This document shows positions 18,597 to 30,256 of a stretch of DNA of 64,000 nucleotides, in pieces. Origin of the DNA: Onchocerca volvulus (lineage: Eukaryota > Nematoda > Chromadorea > Rhabditida > Onchocercidae). A program made the translations under genes and the position numbers. Positions within the stretch are counted from its first letter, which is position 1, and the number at the start of each line of letters is the position of its first letter. The notes beneath the pieces are model-generated. The model did no database searches. It saw nothing but the letters and a program-made list of their open reading frames with translations, and was not told where the DNA came from. Where the stretch lies: positions 11,959,208 to 12,023,207 of the forward strand of contig HG738138.1 in the NCBI GenBank assembly GCA_000499405.2, read 5' to 3'.

Positions 18597-21404
18597 ATGA
18601 AAGTGGCAGGGATGAATAAGAAACGTAAACAGCCTTGTAAGAATACGGCCGCGCCAGCCAACGAGAACAGCCATTTTGATGATGTATGTGCTCTATTTGA
18701 ATTGCATTCGAAAATCAACAATTTTGGCTTAAAGTGCAATATTTAATTTTAGACGAAATACGTATCCCAAATTTCTGCAAAGAATATTTGAAAATAAAAA
18801 CAATCCAATTTAAAATTTGACACAATGAACAACTGAAATGAAATATATGCAACCTTAAATGAACTACGTAAGTTGATTTCCTTTTTTTTCCAGACTAGAT
18901 CTTCTCTGCATCGTGTACAGTCAGAGGAAATCAAGCCGAAACGTGTTACGTTCGAATCAGATGTCCTAAGGGAAGACCTGCAAACGAAGTTTCTATGCTT
19001 GTTTCCTGACGAGTTTTTCAGTTTCTGGAAGCATACCCAAATGTTAGCTGGGAAAGACGACGATCCATGTGGCAAGTTTTTGCAACCAGAAACATCCATG
19101 GAGTAATCTTGTTGTTTATTATAGGAACAGTTGTAGCAGTTCAGTTAATAATACCCTTTATCGATATTAAAGTTCATACTGCGATCTGAGGATGCGTTTT
19201 TTTGATCTTCATAGAAAAAGTATGCAAACATATTTAAAATTATCACCCCGAATCACTTAATGTTTATATTATTGGTTTAGTTTCTGCTCCTTTCCAATAT
19301 TCCTAGACATGCTTGTGTATGCAACTTCTTGAACAATCCTTATATTAAGAAAAAGTTTTGTGAACAATTAACTTAATTTTTTCCGATGAAATTTGAAATG
19401 AAATCTATTTCTCCTGTTTTGTGACCAGAGAAGATGGATACTGAATTAAATCATTTGTCCAAAAATTTTTATGGTTTTTCCTTAGTATTATATTCAGTCA
19501 GTGACTCAAAGGGAAAGGGATAGTTATCAAATTTAGGATTGGCGGAATCATCAAAATTGTTTGTTCCGTTGTTTCAACAATCAAATCATGCAGTAATTAA
19601 TGTTTTGATTATATGCTGTGCATTATTATAAGTATATTTTTTTTGCAAAAATATTTCTAGCCACCAAATCATTTTTTGAAGTTTCTTATTATTTAGACTC
19701 TTGCTGATTCGTACCACTGATACCAATGGTAGTGTCCACTCCATTTATTGTTAACGTATCCACCCTCAGTAAGGTACCAATCTGATTCTGTAGATAATTA
19801 TTTGAAAAGTAATTGGAAATATATATAAAATATATTTTCCAGCGTTCTGTCAAATTTGTAAGTATCAGTTATCTATAAACAGTAGTAAAGTATAAATATA
19901 AATCATATGTTTGTTACTGTTTCAACCCGTAATTAATAGTCAGGGTGATCTTTTACTCTATCCAGGTTTCATTTAAATGTTTTTTCTATCAGATATTTGG
20001 TCCAAATTAGTCAGGAAATGCTATTGAACTGTGCGATTTAAGAAACTTGTGTATGCGGTTTCATACTGTTGAAGTTTTCAGGTGTTTTTGGAAGTTTGAA
20101 ATTTTTGCGACTTTGTGGAGTATTCGATTACCTTGCTGGACATTTAAAAGATGCAGATACAGAAAAATGTTTGGTGTACGATAGATTTGCTACCGACTTG
20201 CCAGAAATGCAAACATTAGCAGTTTACAATGCTGGGCGATTCGTCTATTGGAGGTATGTTATTTATTTTCTGCATTGTTTATCATTACAGATTGTTTGAT
20301 AACTTTAACGATTCAAATCAGTCCGGCATGATATCGTGACTGTATTAAGAAACTTATCAACAATAAATAAAATAAATAGATGATGCTGGTCCTGTTCTTA
20401 GCATAGATTATGCTTTGGATTAAATGGGATATATTCAAGTGCCTTTCACCATTTATTTCGGTCACAAAATTTCTGTTCAGGTAAGGAAATTTTGATTTTT
20501 AGAGATGAACCTAATACTGAAAAACCACTTATTGTTCATGTGGACAACGCTGAACATTTCCCAAAATGCTCCATTGTTGGTGCTGTTGATCCTTTTTACA
20601 TGATTGCATATCTGGTTGGGAAGGCTTTGCCAATTAAATACCGAACCTTATTTTCGAAAGATTGGATTGGTGAGTTAATATTACAGAAGTTTTTGAAAGA
20701 ATTATGAAGATTTTATTTTTTATGAATTTATTGAAATTTATGTTTAGAACACTATAAAATGTTCATTGCCAACGTAAAAACGGTTGTTAAATCACGCAAA
20801 AAGGAGACATGTGGTTTTCCATTTCATGGTATTGGGATACACGTTAAGATTGTTAACAATATTGGATACAGGCCATTAAAGGAAAAGACAGGTTTCTTAT
20901 TCGACCATTATGAGAGCATAATGAGGATGATAGTTGTGAAATGAAATCCGATTTTGTTTACAGCTTTAAATTATTTCTGTTAAATATAATATTTTTATCT
21001 TTGTTTAGAAAAACTGAAGGACTTGATCACTTCGGTGGCTACTACGAACAATGAAGCTATAAAGCAGAAAAAGCTGGAGAAAATAATGGAAATCATCAGC
21101 TGTGTTCAGGTAATGCTGCAAGAATCATATTTATATTGTTGAGTTTGCGAATTTTCCTTTCATTTACAAAATAAAAAGGAATTAAACCCTAATGAAAATA
21201 ACTGCTTGTTTTAAAAAATTTTAGTTTGCAAATGACGAAAAAGATTTTGGAATGGGTTTAGAATTTGGACATGATATATTTTGGTCTAATTATGGTTTCT
21301 TCGATAAGATGACGGAGAGACTTTTGACAATGGCTTACAAGTTGCTAAATCGTGAAGCATTTGCTCGCATTCTAAAGGTACATATGCCACTTCGTCGTTG
21401 CTAA
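18597..21404 (+). CDS. HPF1: HPF1-like histone PARylation factor
   Basis: HPF1 completes the active site of PARP1/PARP2 and directs ADP-ribosylation to serine on histones at DNA breaks. Seven exons join in phase: 18597-18683, 18894-19071, 20082-20253, 20503-20669, 20748-20891, 21009-21109 and 21225-21404. They total 342 aa, against about 346 for the human protein. Signatures are a basic N-terminus (NKKRKQ), FLCLFPDEFFSFWKH, a FDYLAGHLK-type motif matching the family's YDILAG, a TCGFPFHGIGIHVKI segment matching TFHGAGL, and the hallmark QFANDEKDFGMGLEFGHDIF. That motif keeps the adjacent Asp-Glu pair known in human HPF1 to supply the catalytic Glu and the PARP contact. The stop is taken by reading through a possible donor after ARILK, because that gives the family length. 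The second intron uses a GC donor (see the separate entry). The start is the ATG at 18597; a longer in-frame upstream peptide looks non-conserved. Confidence 0.9.
19072..20081 (+). other. GC-AG intron of the HPF1-like gene
   Basis: The exon ending GATCCATGTG at 19071 is followed by gcaagttt, and the next exon starts after gttttcag at 20081. Joined, the codons read through in phase 1 into GVFGSLKF and align with the family at the expected place. No GT donor near by keeps the frame and the conserved residues. GC donors are a known minor class and are usually flanked by strong context, as here (G|gcaagt). Confidence 0.7.
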
Positions 21405-23646
21405 AATGTAAAATGACTTGCAGTTTTTTTTTTTTTGTCTCAGTCTTAGAATTTGTTTGGTCTCATAAGCACTGATTATGTCATTCGGCGATTTACCGTC
21501 ACTTTGTATTCGATCCCTATATGTGCTGCTAATGCCACTATGATATGAAATGTAACATTTTTCTTAACGTTAATTTAGCTTGTAGCTCTGGAATCTATTA
21601 TTTGTCCTAATTTAATTATTATTCAGTTGTGTAATGTTGAGTCATAAAATGGTACAATATGATTTGATTTTTGTAGTTGTTTGCACACTTTTTAGGATAA
21701 GTAATTGTTATATTTAAAAATTTTTTTTTTTGGAATCATTTGGTGCTTGTTCTTAAGGTAACTTGAAAATTTACCTATAAAGAGCTGTTATTCCATCTTT
21801 AGAAAGGAAACTTTGTAGTTTTGCAACACGTGAAGAATATTTTGATCGAATATTAATTCTTGTGTCAGGAGAAAGTTGGTGTTTATTAGTTCGTGCCTAT
21901 TTACTTTTTTGGACTTTGTTTCTATCAGGTAGAAATCATTGATGTTGTTTGATATTATTCTTCCTCTCTCATCCTGATTTCGAAATATACCTAAACCTGG
22001 GTTTCGCTTCACCCTAACTTTCCACTTCAACACTACTTTAAACACGTTCATTGATCTCCAATTTTATCCGCCTTGTATAATAGTTCATTATTATATTTGT
22101 CGAATTGCTGAAAAATGAGATGAGTAAATTTTTATTATTTATCATGTTGTTAGGCAGTCATAATAACGAAAAGCCCTTCATCATCGAATAGAAATAACTG
22201 GTGTTAGATCTGAAATAAGAAACAATGATCATCTTCACCAGGAAATGACGAGATTCGATGACTAAATCCGGAATGATCAGAAGTGTGAAAATTGTGGACT
22301 AACATCCTGAAATGTTGTGTAAATCGATGCGATGTTTGGATTACACAAATGGTTTGTTTTGTAATGCGGAAATGATATGATCGAACAGTGAAAAGAGAGT
22401 GAGAGAACGACTTGTGCAAGATGGTAACTTTCATTTCAGTAAGTGGTTGAATAAACTGGGTCAAGGAGTAGCCTAATTCGGTGGTAGATTAATTACCAAC
22501 GGGAAACAGTCGTTTTAACACCTTTATGGGGATAATTACATAAACAAATAGGCACAGATTTTAACTGTCAGTTACTGGTTGGATGAAATGAAATTCTCCA
22601 AGGAAAATAAGCGATGAGATTCAAGAAATCCGGGACACAAAACACATAATTTTTCATTTATATTGGTAAAAAAATATCCGTTTTGTCAGTCCAATTCCTA
22701 TGTTGAGTTACTGATATCGATGTAATTATGATATGATAGCTACAAATTGTTGATATGTAGCTATATAATTCTTAATCAAATGGGACAAATAGTGCTTTGT
22801 TCCAGAGACTTAGATGGAATGTCGCCTCGTCTAGTGATTTCATTAGTCAAAGTTTTAAAACCCTTTAAATATGGAGTAAGGAAGAGCGGTGCCAAAAATA
22901 TCCGTAGAGATTCGTGATTCCTCTGTAAATTGGTCTTCTATTCTTTGAACTAAATGATTTATGAATAGAAAATTTAACCTTATAATAACTACTTTAAAGA
23001 GTAAAGTGTTTGAAGTATCGTATCACGAGACGTTTTCTAAAGTAGATGCCTCTAACTCAAATTATGAGCTTCTAAGAAATAAGTTTTACTAATTGTTCAG
23101 GACTGCAACTTGTGACTTCTACTACGCGTTGTTGAATATTGTAATATCATGTTTGTTGATCCCATGCTGCGTTTTAACTTGTAACACCTGATCAGTACTA
23201 GCAATCGAAAGATTTTCAACTAACATTAATTATTACAGCTCCATACGTGACTCGTATCAGCATGAGAAGATATGAATAATATGTTTGAGAGAGTAAGGTA
23301 TATGCGGGTCGTTCTCAAATAACGGAACGGATGGATGAAATAGGAATATGAGTGATGCGAGGATTGATACGTTACGTTAATAGCAGAAATGATATCAGTG
23401 GTATCAATAGAAATTGCGATGAGAGCAAAATTTTCTTTTTTTTTTTTGAAATAATGTCTATAAAAGTAGTTGGCAGGAGTTGATTTGGGCGTTAATGAAT
23501 GCTCGAGGGGAGAGAGGACGGGGGATGAGAAGGAAACTGAGGGGGAGGGGAAGAAGGTGGAAGGTATCATCAGCGGAAGACCTTGAAAGGGCGGCCAACC
23601 TGTGTTTGCTTTCCCGGTGTAGAAAGATTGTCCCCCAATTGTTCAC
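21405..23646. other. Intergenic region, no gene seen
   Basis: This lies between the HPF1-like gene and the Ig/FN3 gene. No splice-bounded coding segment was found on either strand. The sequence is AT-rich with a short T tract near 21720. The last 200 bases (about 23450-23646) turn purine- and G-rich (gaggggagagaggacggggg) just before the next start codon and probably hold its 5' untranslated region or promoter. Confidence 0.45.
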
Positions 23647-25305
23647 ATGTGGTTGTCGCTGTTTCTGTTCGTGTATAACGTTTGCAACGGTGTAGGCGCA
23701 ATTGTCGTTGGACAGTGCTGTCGGAAGCGTGGCGTAACAGAAACATGTACACGAATGCTATGTAATCCTCAGAATCCACCCAATGATTTCGATGTTTACA
23801 ATATTTTCGAACGAAAATTGAATTGTCAACCGTATATGAATGCAATCTCGGAATGCCTAGCTGATGGCCGTGATCATATTCATTGCTGTATGAGTGAAGC
23901 GAAGGATCGTGATGAAAATGCTTGTTTTGGAATGTGTCGTGGTGAAGGTATCGATGGTATTGCAGCTTGGGATAAGTATCAAACATGTTTAGCCATCAAT
24001 TTGCATCCCATGTTTCGTTGCTTCGAACGTGGCTATTTGAATATTCCTACGTCACCACTATCGTTACATATCGTTTCTAAAAGCACGGATAGTGTTGTAC
24101 TCTCCTGGTCACCACCAGCAGTTAATTCAAATCTCGCTGAATCCTATCAAGTTATCTGTAAAGAAGCTGATAGCGGTTTTATCGAAAAGACCATCAATAC
24201 TCGAAGCTATAAAGTCACACTTACAAGTTTACGCGCTGATAGTAAATATTCGGTACATGTAGTTGCAGTAACTCGTGATGGACACCATCGATCGTTACCT
24301 TCCGAGACAATCCATTTTTACACAGCTGGAGTGGCACCCAGAGTTATCGCATATCGTGAAACTGTTTCGATTCCGGTTGATGCATCTTCAGTGACAATTG
24401 CTTGCCGAATGGAAATGTCTGGTATCACTCACAAAAGTGCTCATTTTGAATGGAAGAAAATGCAGGAAAAAACGAGTCATTATGAAAAAGTTGGAGGAGA
24501 CAAGTACAGTTTCATCAATTATATTTCATCCCATGAACATCCACGGCATTATGTTTCTGCTCTCCAAATCAGATTCCTAAAACCATCGGATTTCGGCACT
24601 TATCGTTGTACTGCAACCAACGATGTCGGTAGTTCCAGTGCCGATATTCGAGTGGTGCAGCGTATGCTAACCTCAGCAACGCCAATACCACCGGAACCAC
24701 CATACATATGTTGTCAACGTTTGGGAATTCGATCACCGTGTATTGCCGTCTGTGGTTCTGAATTCGGTAAGCATGCCTCTCTACGAGCCGAATCATTCAT
24801 CAACAGTCACTGTGAAGACGAAATAAGCAAATTCCTTACTTGTACAACAGCAGGTGTTGATGAAGGTGCTTGTTGTTTACGAAAAAAGGTCCCTGGTATT
24901 TGTTTACCACTTTGCGATGGCTTTCAAATGAACAAATTGGATACTATCCCACACGCATGCGCTATACATACATTCTCTATTTTCCAATGTCGAATGGAAA
25001 ATGCAGAAAGTCGACCAGCTACCGTATCTGGATTAAAGGCTATTGCAGATTCGGATGGTGATCTATTATTACGCTGGGATTTAACACCACGCGCGGATAT
25101 GTATCATGTCTATTGGAAGCGTAAATTTTCAACAACTTGGGAATTGAGTTCTGTTGGAACAACCAGCAAACGTATTTATGGTAACGTTGCGAATGATATC
25201 GATGAAATTGTCGTGGTAGCATCAAACAGTTTCGGTAATGCTCATCCAGTACGGTTAATTCATAGTGATGATAAATGGATCGCCTCCTACAATTTCCAGT
25301 TCTGA
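23647..25305 (+). CDS. Secreted DB-module / fibronectin III / immunoglobulin protein (nematode IGDB type), single exon
   Basis: 552 aa in one uninterrupted frame. Residues 1-18 are a signal peptide (MWLSLFLFVYNVCNGVGA). A cysteine-rich DB module spans about 24-130 (QCCRKRG, CCMSEAKD, CFGMCRG, CLAINLHPMFRCF). FN3 spans about 135-228 (SWSPPA). An Ig-like domain spans about 232-338 (VTIACRMEM...SDFGTYRCTATNDVG). A second DB module spans about 354-447 (YICCQRLGI, CCLRKKVPGICLPLCDGF), and a second FN3 spans about 457-540 (LLLRWDLTPRADMYHVYW). DB modules are nematode-specific in my knowledge, and C. elegans has IG/FN3/DB (igdb) genes of this make-up, of unknown molecular role. No transmembrane segment or GPI tail is evident, so it is probably secreted. 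The absence of introns over 1.66 kb is unlike every other multi-domain gene in the window. Confidence 0.88.
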   Translation: MWLSLFLFVYNVCNGVGAIVVGQCCRKRGVTETCTRMLCNPQNPPNDFDVYNIFERKLNCQPYMNAISECLADGRDHIHCCMSEAKDRDENACFGMCRGEGIDGIAAWDKYQTCLAINLHPMFRCFERGYLNIPTSPLSLHIVSKSTDSVVLSWSPPAVNSNLAESYQVICKEADSGFIEKTINTRSYKVTLTSLRADSKYSVHVVAVTRDGHHRSLPSETIHFYTAGVAPRVIAYRETVSIPVDASSVTIACRMEMSGITHKSAHFEWKKMQEKTSHYEKVGGDKYSFINYISSHEHPRHYVSALQIRFLKPSDFGTYRCTATNDVGSSSADIRVVQRMLTSATPIPPEPPYICCQRLGIRSPCIAVCGSEFGKHASLRAESFINSHCEDEISKFLTCTTAGVDEGACCLRKKVPGICLPLCDGFQMNKLDTIPHACAIHTFSIFQCRMENAESRPATVSGLKAIADSDGDLLLRWDLTPRADMYHVYWKRKFSTTWELSSVGTTSKRIYGNVANDIDEIVVVASNSFGNAHPVRLIHSDDKWIASYNFQF

Positions 25306-26740
25306 TCTCAACGTCCAAAATTATCATTCATTTCCAAAAATTTGTTATGGTTTTGATGAATTGGAATTAAGTATAATTAAATTTCACTATAATTGAAATT
25401 TCATAAAATATTTTCTATATTTAGAATCATTTTCATTCTTATCCTATTGAAATATTTATTTTCTTATCTTCACTACTTTGCTTTTCTTTCCTTTTCTTGC
25501 AGCACTTGATACTGTCGAAATTGATCTCGCATTTTTATGTACTGATGCTTGCCTAAATCATTATATGCAAGTGACAACAAGCTAATCTTAGCTGTAAAGC
25601 ATTTTCCATTAAAAAATATGCAAGAAAAAGCGATACATAAGATATTTATAATTTGTCGCCATCTCTCTGTCTTTCTTATTCCGTACAACATGTGAACCTC
25701 TCATAGTTTCTACATTTGACCTTCATCTGTAAAGATTATGGGTTGATATGAAAGCAAATTGGTAAACGTGGCGTAAATATTACTTAACATATATATAATA
25801 AGAAGAATGATAAGCACATTTTTGCTCCTACTTATCAAATTCAGCTGAATCAATCCAAAATATCCTACTATCAATTGAATCTTGTTTTCTGGTAATTCAG
25901 ATTATCTTCCGAATTTTCCAATTATCATTTTTACATTGTTTTGTTATAATGACAGCCTTTTTTATGAGACATCAAAGCAGCATCGTCCAATAATCATTCC
26001 ATTTATTCTAATACTCGGTTAAGTTATGACTTTGATTATCAACATATGAGTTATCATTCCATCTTATGTTTCGATATTGCTTAATCCATGCAAAGTTCCA
26101 TATCATAATAATGTAATCATGCTGATTTTAAATGAAGAAATTTACTCAATTCTTTTCTATTTTTGATAATTAACAGAGAATGTATTGTTGCTATTATCAT
26201 TTGCTGGTATGTACAGTGGTTTATAAATCGATATATATTTCGATAGAAGATAATGCTTGTATTATGTGAAGCGAAATGCGAAATAAATCTTCATGTAATA
26301 TACATTGCAAGTACTACAAAAGATATAAATGCAATTGCAAATTATTCAGCTCCATGCGTTTGTAAATTAATTGATGTTCGAAATTTAAAGCATTTAGTTT
26401 GAAATTAAAATTAGTTAACCTGTAGAGAACAACAATTGATTTCTTCATCTTCTTTCGTTCCCATGTTTATTTTCAAGCAATGTAAAAACTTGAACCTGAT
26501 GTTACGTATCTGATTACTTCTTTCAAAAATGCATGATAATACATAAGTTCCGGATCAACACTAAATCATCATCAAAAGAAACATGATTTATTTCCGATAC
26601 ATATTGTTTATTTTCTTGAAAGTTAGGTTACGGAAAAGTCTATGTCGGGAAAGTTGATTTGTAGCACGAACGAATCTCAAACTTGAATTCTGGTGCAGCG
26701 GTAATAATGCAACTGTCGAGAAATTTGTTAGTGACACAAC

Positions 26741-26762
26741 CTCAAACTTGGGTAATTAAACC
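26741..26762 (-). other. Exact copy of nematode SL1 spliced-leader sequence
   Basis: On the minus strand these 22 bases match the canonical SL1 leader from its GGTTTAATTACC start to its CAAGTTTGAG end with no mismatch, and are followed by GTTGTG, which would serve as an SL donor. Chance occurrence is negligible. SL1 is trans-spliced onto many nematode mRNAs. I do not see a clear Sm-binding site (AATTTTTGG-like) in the next 100 bases, nor an adjacent 5S rRNA gene. It may therefore be an orphan or variant SL RNA gene, a pseudogene, or the 5' end of a retro-inserted trans-spliced mRNA. A second 10-nt match to the SL1 3' half (CAAGTTTGAG) lies 65 bases downstream on the same strand (26676-26685). 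Confidence 0.75.
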
Positions 26763-27494
26763 GTTTATCACGAAACTTTGATAACACGAAAACGAATACG
26801 ACCATTACAATGTCAATCAAATCAACAAAACAATTCTAATGATGATACCAGAACCCAAAAGGGAGTCTAAAGCGATTCTGACCTATTAAACCGCCCTTGT
26901 GATAACAACCCTTAAAAATGATCCTATACTCAGAACTACTCTTATTTATAGGGAGAGGACAATGATAGAGTTTGATCTAAAAGAAAGCGCCATCATTAGC
27001 AATGAGATCGCGCGAATAAAGACGCGTGACCTAGACTATAATATCTGAATTATTGATAGCACATCAAAACAATTCAAAACGACAAAAATGATTGAATTAT
27101 AAAATTGATTTTACGAAGTTTCTCGGAATTTCCGACACTTCAATCATGCCAACATATCTGAGATTTCTACCATCCTGTCCCTTTTATACAACGAATGCAT
27201 AAGCGTGCTTTACTTTTCCATAAGTTAAAGATGAAATTCGCATAATTGTTTATTCATAATGTTCAAAAAAGAAAAAAAGAAATTATTTAGTTTCATTCAA
27301 TTTCATTAAATTTTCTCATTTATATCAAACGAATCACGTCGACTAATAAATAATTCTTTCAACTATAGTAATCTACCGAAATAGTACACCTCATTATGAC
27401 TTGTGGTAGGAAAGCTATAATAAATCAGAATCAATTGCATTTGATCGGATGATCATGCGCGAATTAGTAAAAATGCGCGAAAAACTGGTGCATT

Positions 27495-27670
27495 GGGTAG
27501 ATTGAGAGCATTCGAGAATTTATCTACCAGACTGAGAACATTGAGTAGACTAGGGACATTGGATAGTCAAAGAACAATGGATGGATCTGAGAACACTGAG
27601 TAACTAAGAACATTAAACAGACTACGAATATTGAGTAGACTGAGAACAATGGTCGATTTAAGAATATCGG
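27495..27670. repeat. Degenerate minisatellite, unit near 18-20 bp
   Basis: About eight to ten diverged units of a sequence close to agtagactgagaacattg recur in direct orientation (for example gactgagaacattgagtaga, ctagggacattggatag, tctgagaacactgagtaa, ctacgaatattgagtaga, ctgagaacaatggt). The unit length varies, and several copies have 3-5 changes. Confidence 0.75.
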
Positions 27671-30256
27671 ATACAGCTGGGGTTTATTGTACGATGTTGG
27701 GAGTGAGGGAGGCGGTGATGGTAAAAGATTAACAGTGGTGAAGGGAATGATTGGTAGTAATTATACGCGGGTTTGACTAGTTAGTACGTGAGATTGTTTT
27801 AACTGCGCATAATCGATATATGTTCACGCAATTTGTAATAAATGTGATCATTTATAAAATATTTTGTATCATCAAAATTTAAAGCGCAATATTTTTAAAT
27901 TCCACAATCTGGATGCAAAAGCTATGAATGCGCATTTAAAAATCATCAACCACGTTATGAAATTTCTAAAAGAAGGACATCCATGTCAACCATGATTTTT
28001 CAAGCAGCGATGGTAAGCATATTTTTGGGCCGAAAGAGCCAGTTTGGGCCGGAGTTGCCGAAGATGGCGGATTTGGTGAGGTTTCTATGAGATTACCCAA
28101 AGTAGCTCAAGCTATTGTTTGTCTACTACATGCGTAAGGCAAAAGTTTTTCTTCACGTTTTGTTGCCATGCCGGATATAAACTTTGGAACAGTTGGAGCT
28201 CTGAAAATTTTTGCATTTGATTTTCTACGCTTGATATTAACCAATCAGTTATAAATCTTGTTATTCATCTTCGGCAACTTTTATTTTCTCTATAAATTTT
28301 GGTGGCTCTTGAACTTTGTGAATTATTTGACCAATTATGGTAATGGAAACTTTTAACATAGCGATATGGCAGCGGAAGATTACTGATGGACTCGTCGAGA
28401 TAGCGACAACCATGAAGAAGTAGAAGACCGGCTGCCTATTCCCTAGTCAGCTGATGACGAAGATAACGAAGCACTTGTAAGCGAGGAGAATGAAGACTAG
28501 CCATCCTCACTCATAGATTCAACCGGCTCCGGATCCATGATGAGGAGAAAAAAGAAACAGAAAAGATGCCGGTATCACAAGTGCTATCAGCAGCACCAGT
28601 AGCCGGTGCAGAACTTGGGGAGACACAGCCGGTATATCGATTTGCTGCTACAAATTCAATTATCATTTTTTTGCACATTCAAGTACGTGTTTTTTTGTTA
28701 GTGCAGAAAAAATGCTTGGATTCTGATGCAATATTTTGCTAAATTCTATATCAGATTCTTGATTTCAGATATGTAGAATTATTATTCCAAAATCTGTTGA
28801 GGTTTGAGCTTTGTAGGCGATCATGAATCATAATGGTGCCGATACCGGCGACACTGGCACAGAGCCGGAAAGTTAGGAGGCCTTCACCTTGCTATGTATT
28901 CAAAGGCCTTCCAGACGAATTTGAAGACCAGTTTCGGGCACCGGAAGTGGAATCTTACACAGTTGTACGAAATGTGGAAGAGTTGATGTGAATTTCTCAA
29001 TTGGTATGTATTTCTTCATTCAACATGCAGAAGATCCATATTATAAGTATTTTCCATAAAAATTTCTGCCGATATCTGCAAATATGGAAAGGATAGTTGC
29101 AGCTTCTTTTTCAACTATTCAAAATTGATCGAATTCTAAACAGAATATTCATTCATTATTTTACTTTACTTCAATCATGTATCCGGCTCCGATAGCAGCT
29201 TCATTGCATGCTGCGCAATTGCTCGTAAAAACGGTAAGGATTTAAAGGATTTTTGGAATTTTTTCTTAATAAGTAACCTTTTTTATTTGCTTATATATAC
29301 ATATATTTTTTTTAACTTCTGTTTCAGCATTATAACTCAGGTTGCTATTTTCAGATTTTTGTCTACGGTGTTGCCGTTATATCCGCATGCCGCTACAATA
29401 GGAAGCGGCACACCGTTTGGTAGTAATGAAACAATATGACCTCGAATGTTCGAATGAGTGCGAATGCACGAGCTATGCAAATAAAATCTCGTTAAAAAGA
29501 GACATTTGGCGTTATTAGACCATTGTGAAGAGAGATTATGTGTTTATATAAAAGATCGCTGTTTCAAATATTGTGAATCTCCGGAATATAGTACTTGAAA
29601 CTACAATGAATTTCTTTGTGTTTTTTTCAGTATCATATCAGAGCAGGTTACAGCGATGCCACTCCTCATCAGCCTCTTGATTCTGCTCGTCCATGACCAA
29701 ATCCGCCTATCTTTAGCGAAGTTGGTAAAATTTTAAAGAAAATGGAAAAATTAGAGTAAAAAAGTAAAAAAAAAAAAAAAAAAAAACAGAAAAATGAAGG
29801 AAAAAGTACAGAAACAAAAAAGACAAGAAGATATGAAAAACTTTACGAAAAAAAATTAAGGAATAGAACATTTTTTTTTAATTTTTTTAACTCATGAAGC
29901 AGTTAAATTTTGGAGGAGTTCAGGAAGGATGGAATGCAAATAACTTTAAATTAATTTTTAGTATGCTAAATAAGGCGAAGAAGTATTGGAAATTTTTGGT
30001 AAAAGTCTCAGCTCGAAAGATTTTTTCCATATCGTTTAAAGCTTAGATTGTAGTCTTCTCCAGAATTTAACTATTTTTGTTTCAGTAAATATTTTGTTTG
30101 ACTGTTTTTTTTTTTTGATTAATAATTTTTTGAGTTTTCTACTATACGTAATTTATATTTTATTTGCTTATAATTCTAAATAATTCCCGTTTATTATTGC
30201 TCGTATTTCCTTTTTTTTTTTTTTTATTTTTGAATTTTCTCCAAAAGTTTTTACCT

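Larger units (their letters stand above)
25306..28028. other. Intergenic region with SL1-like sequence and a minisatellite, no protein gene seen
   Basis: No exon was supported. The two structured items here (26741-26762 and about 27495-27670) are listed separately. Confidence 0.45.

Noticed and set aside
26676..26685. Second CAAGTTTGAG match as a possible second spliced leader
   Set aside because: Only 10 bases match and they are followed by ATTCG, so there is no GT donor; kept only as an oddity next to the full SL1 copy.
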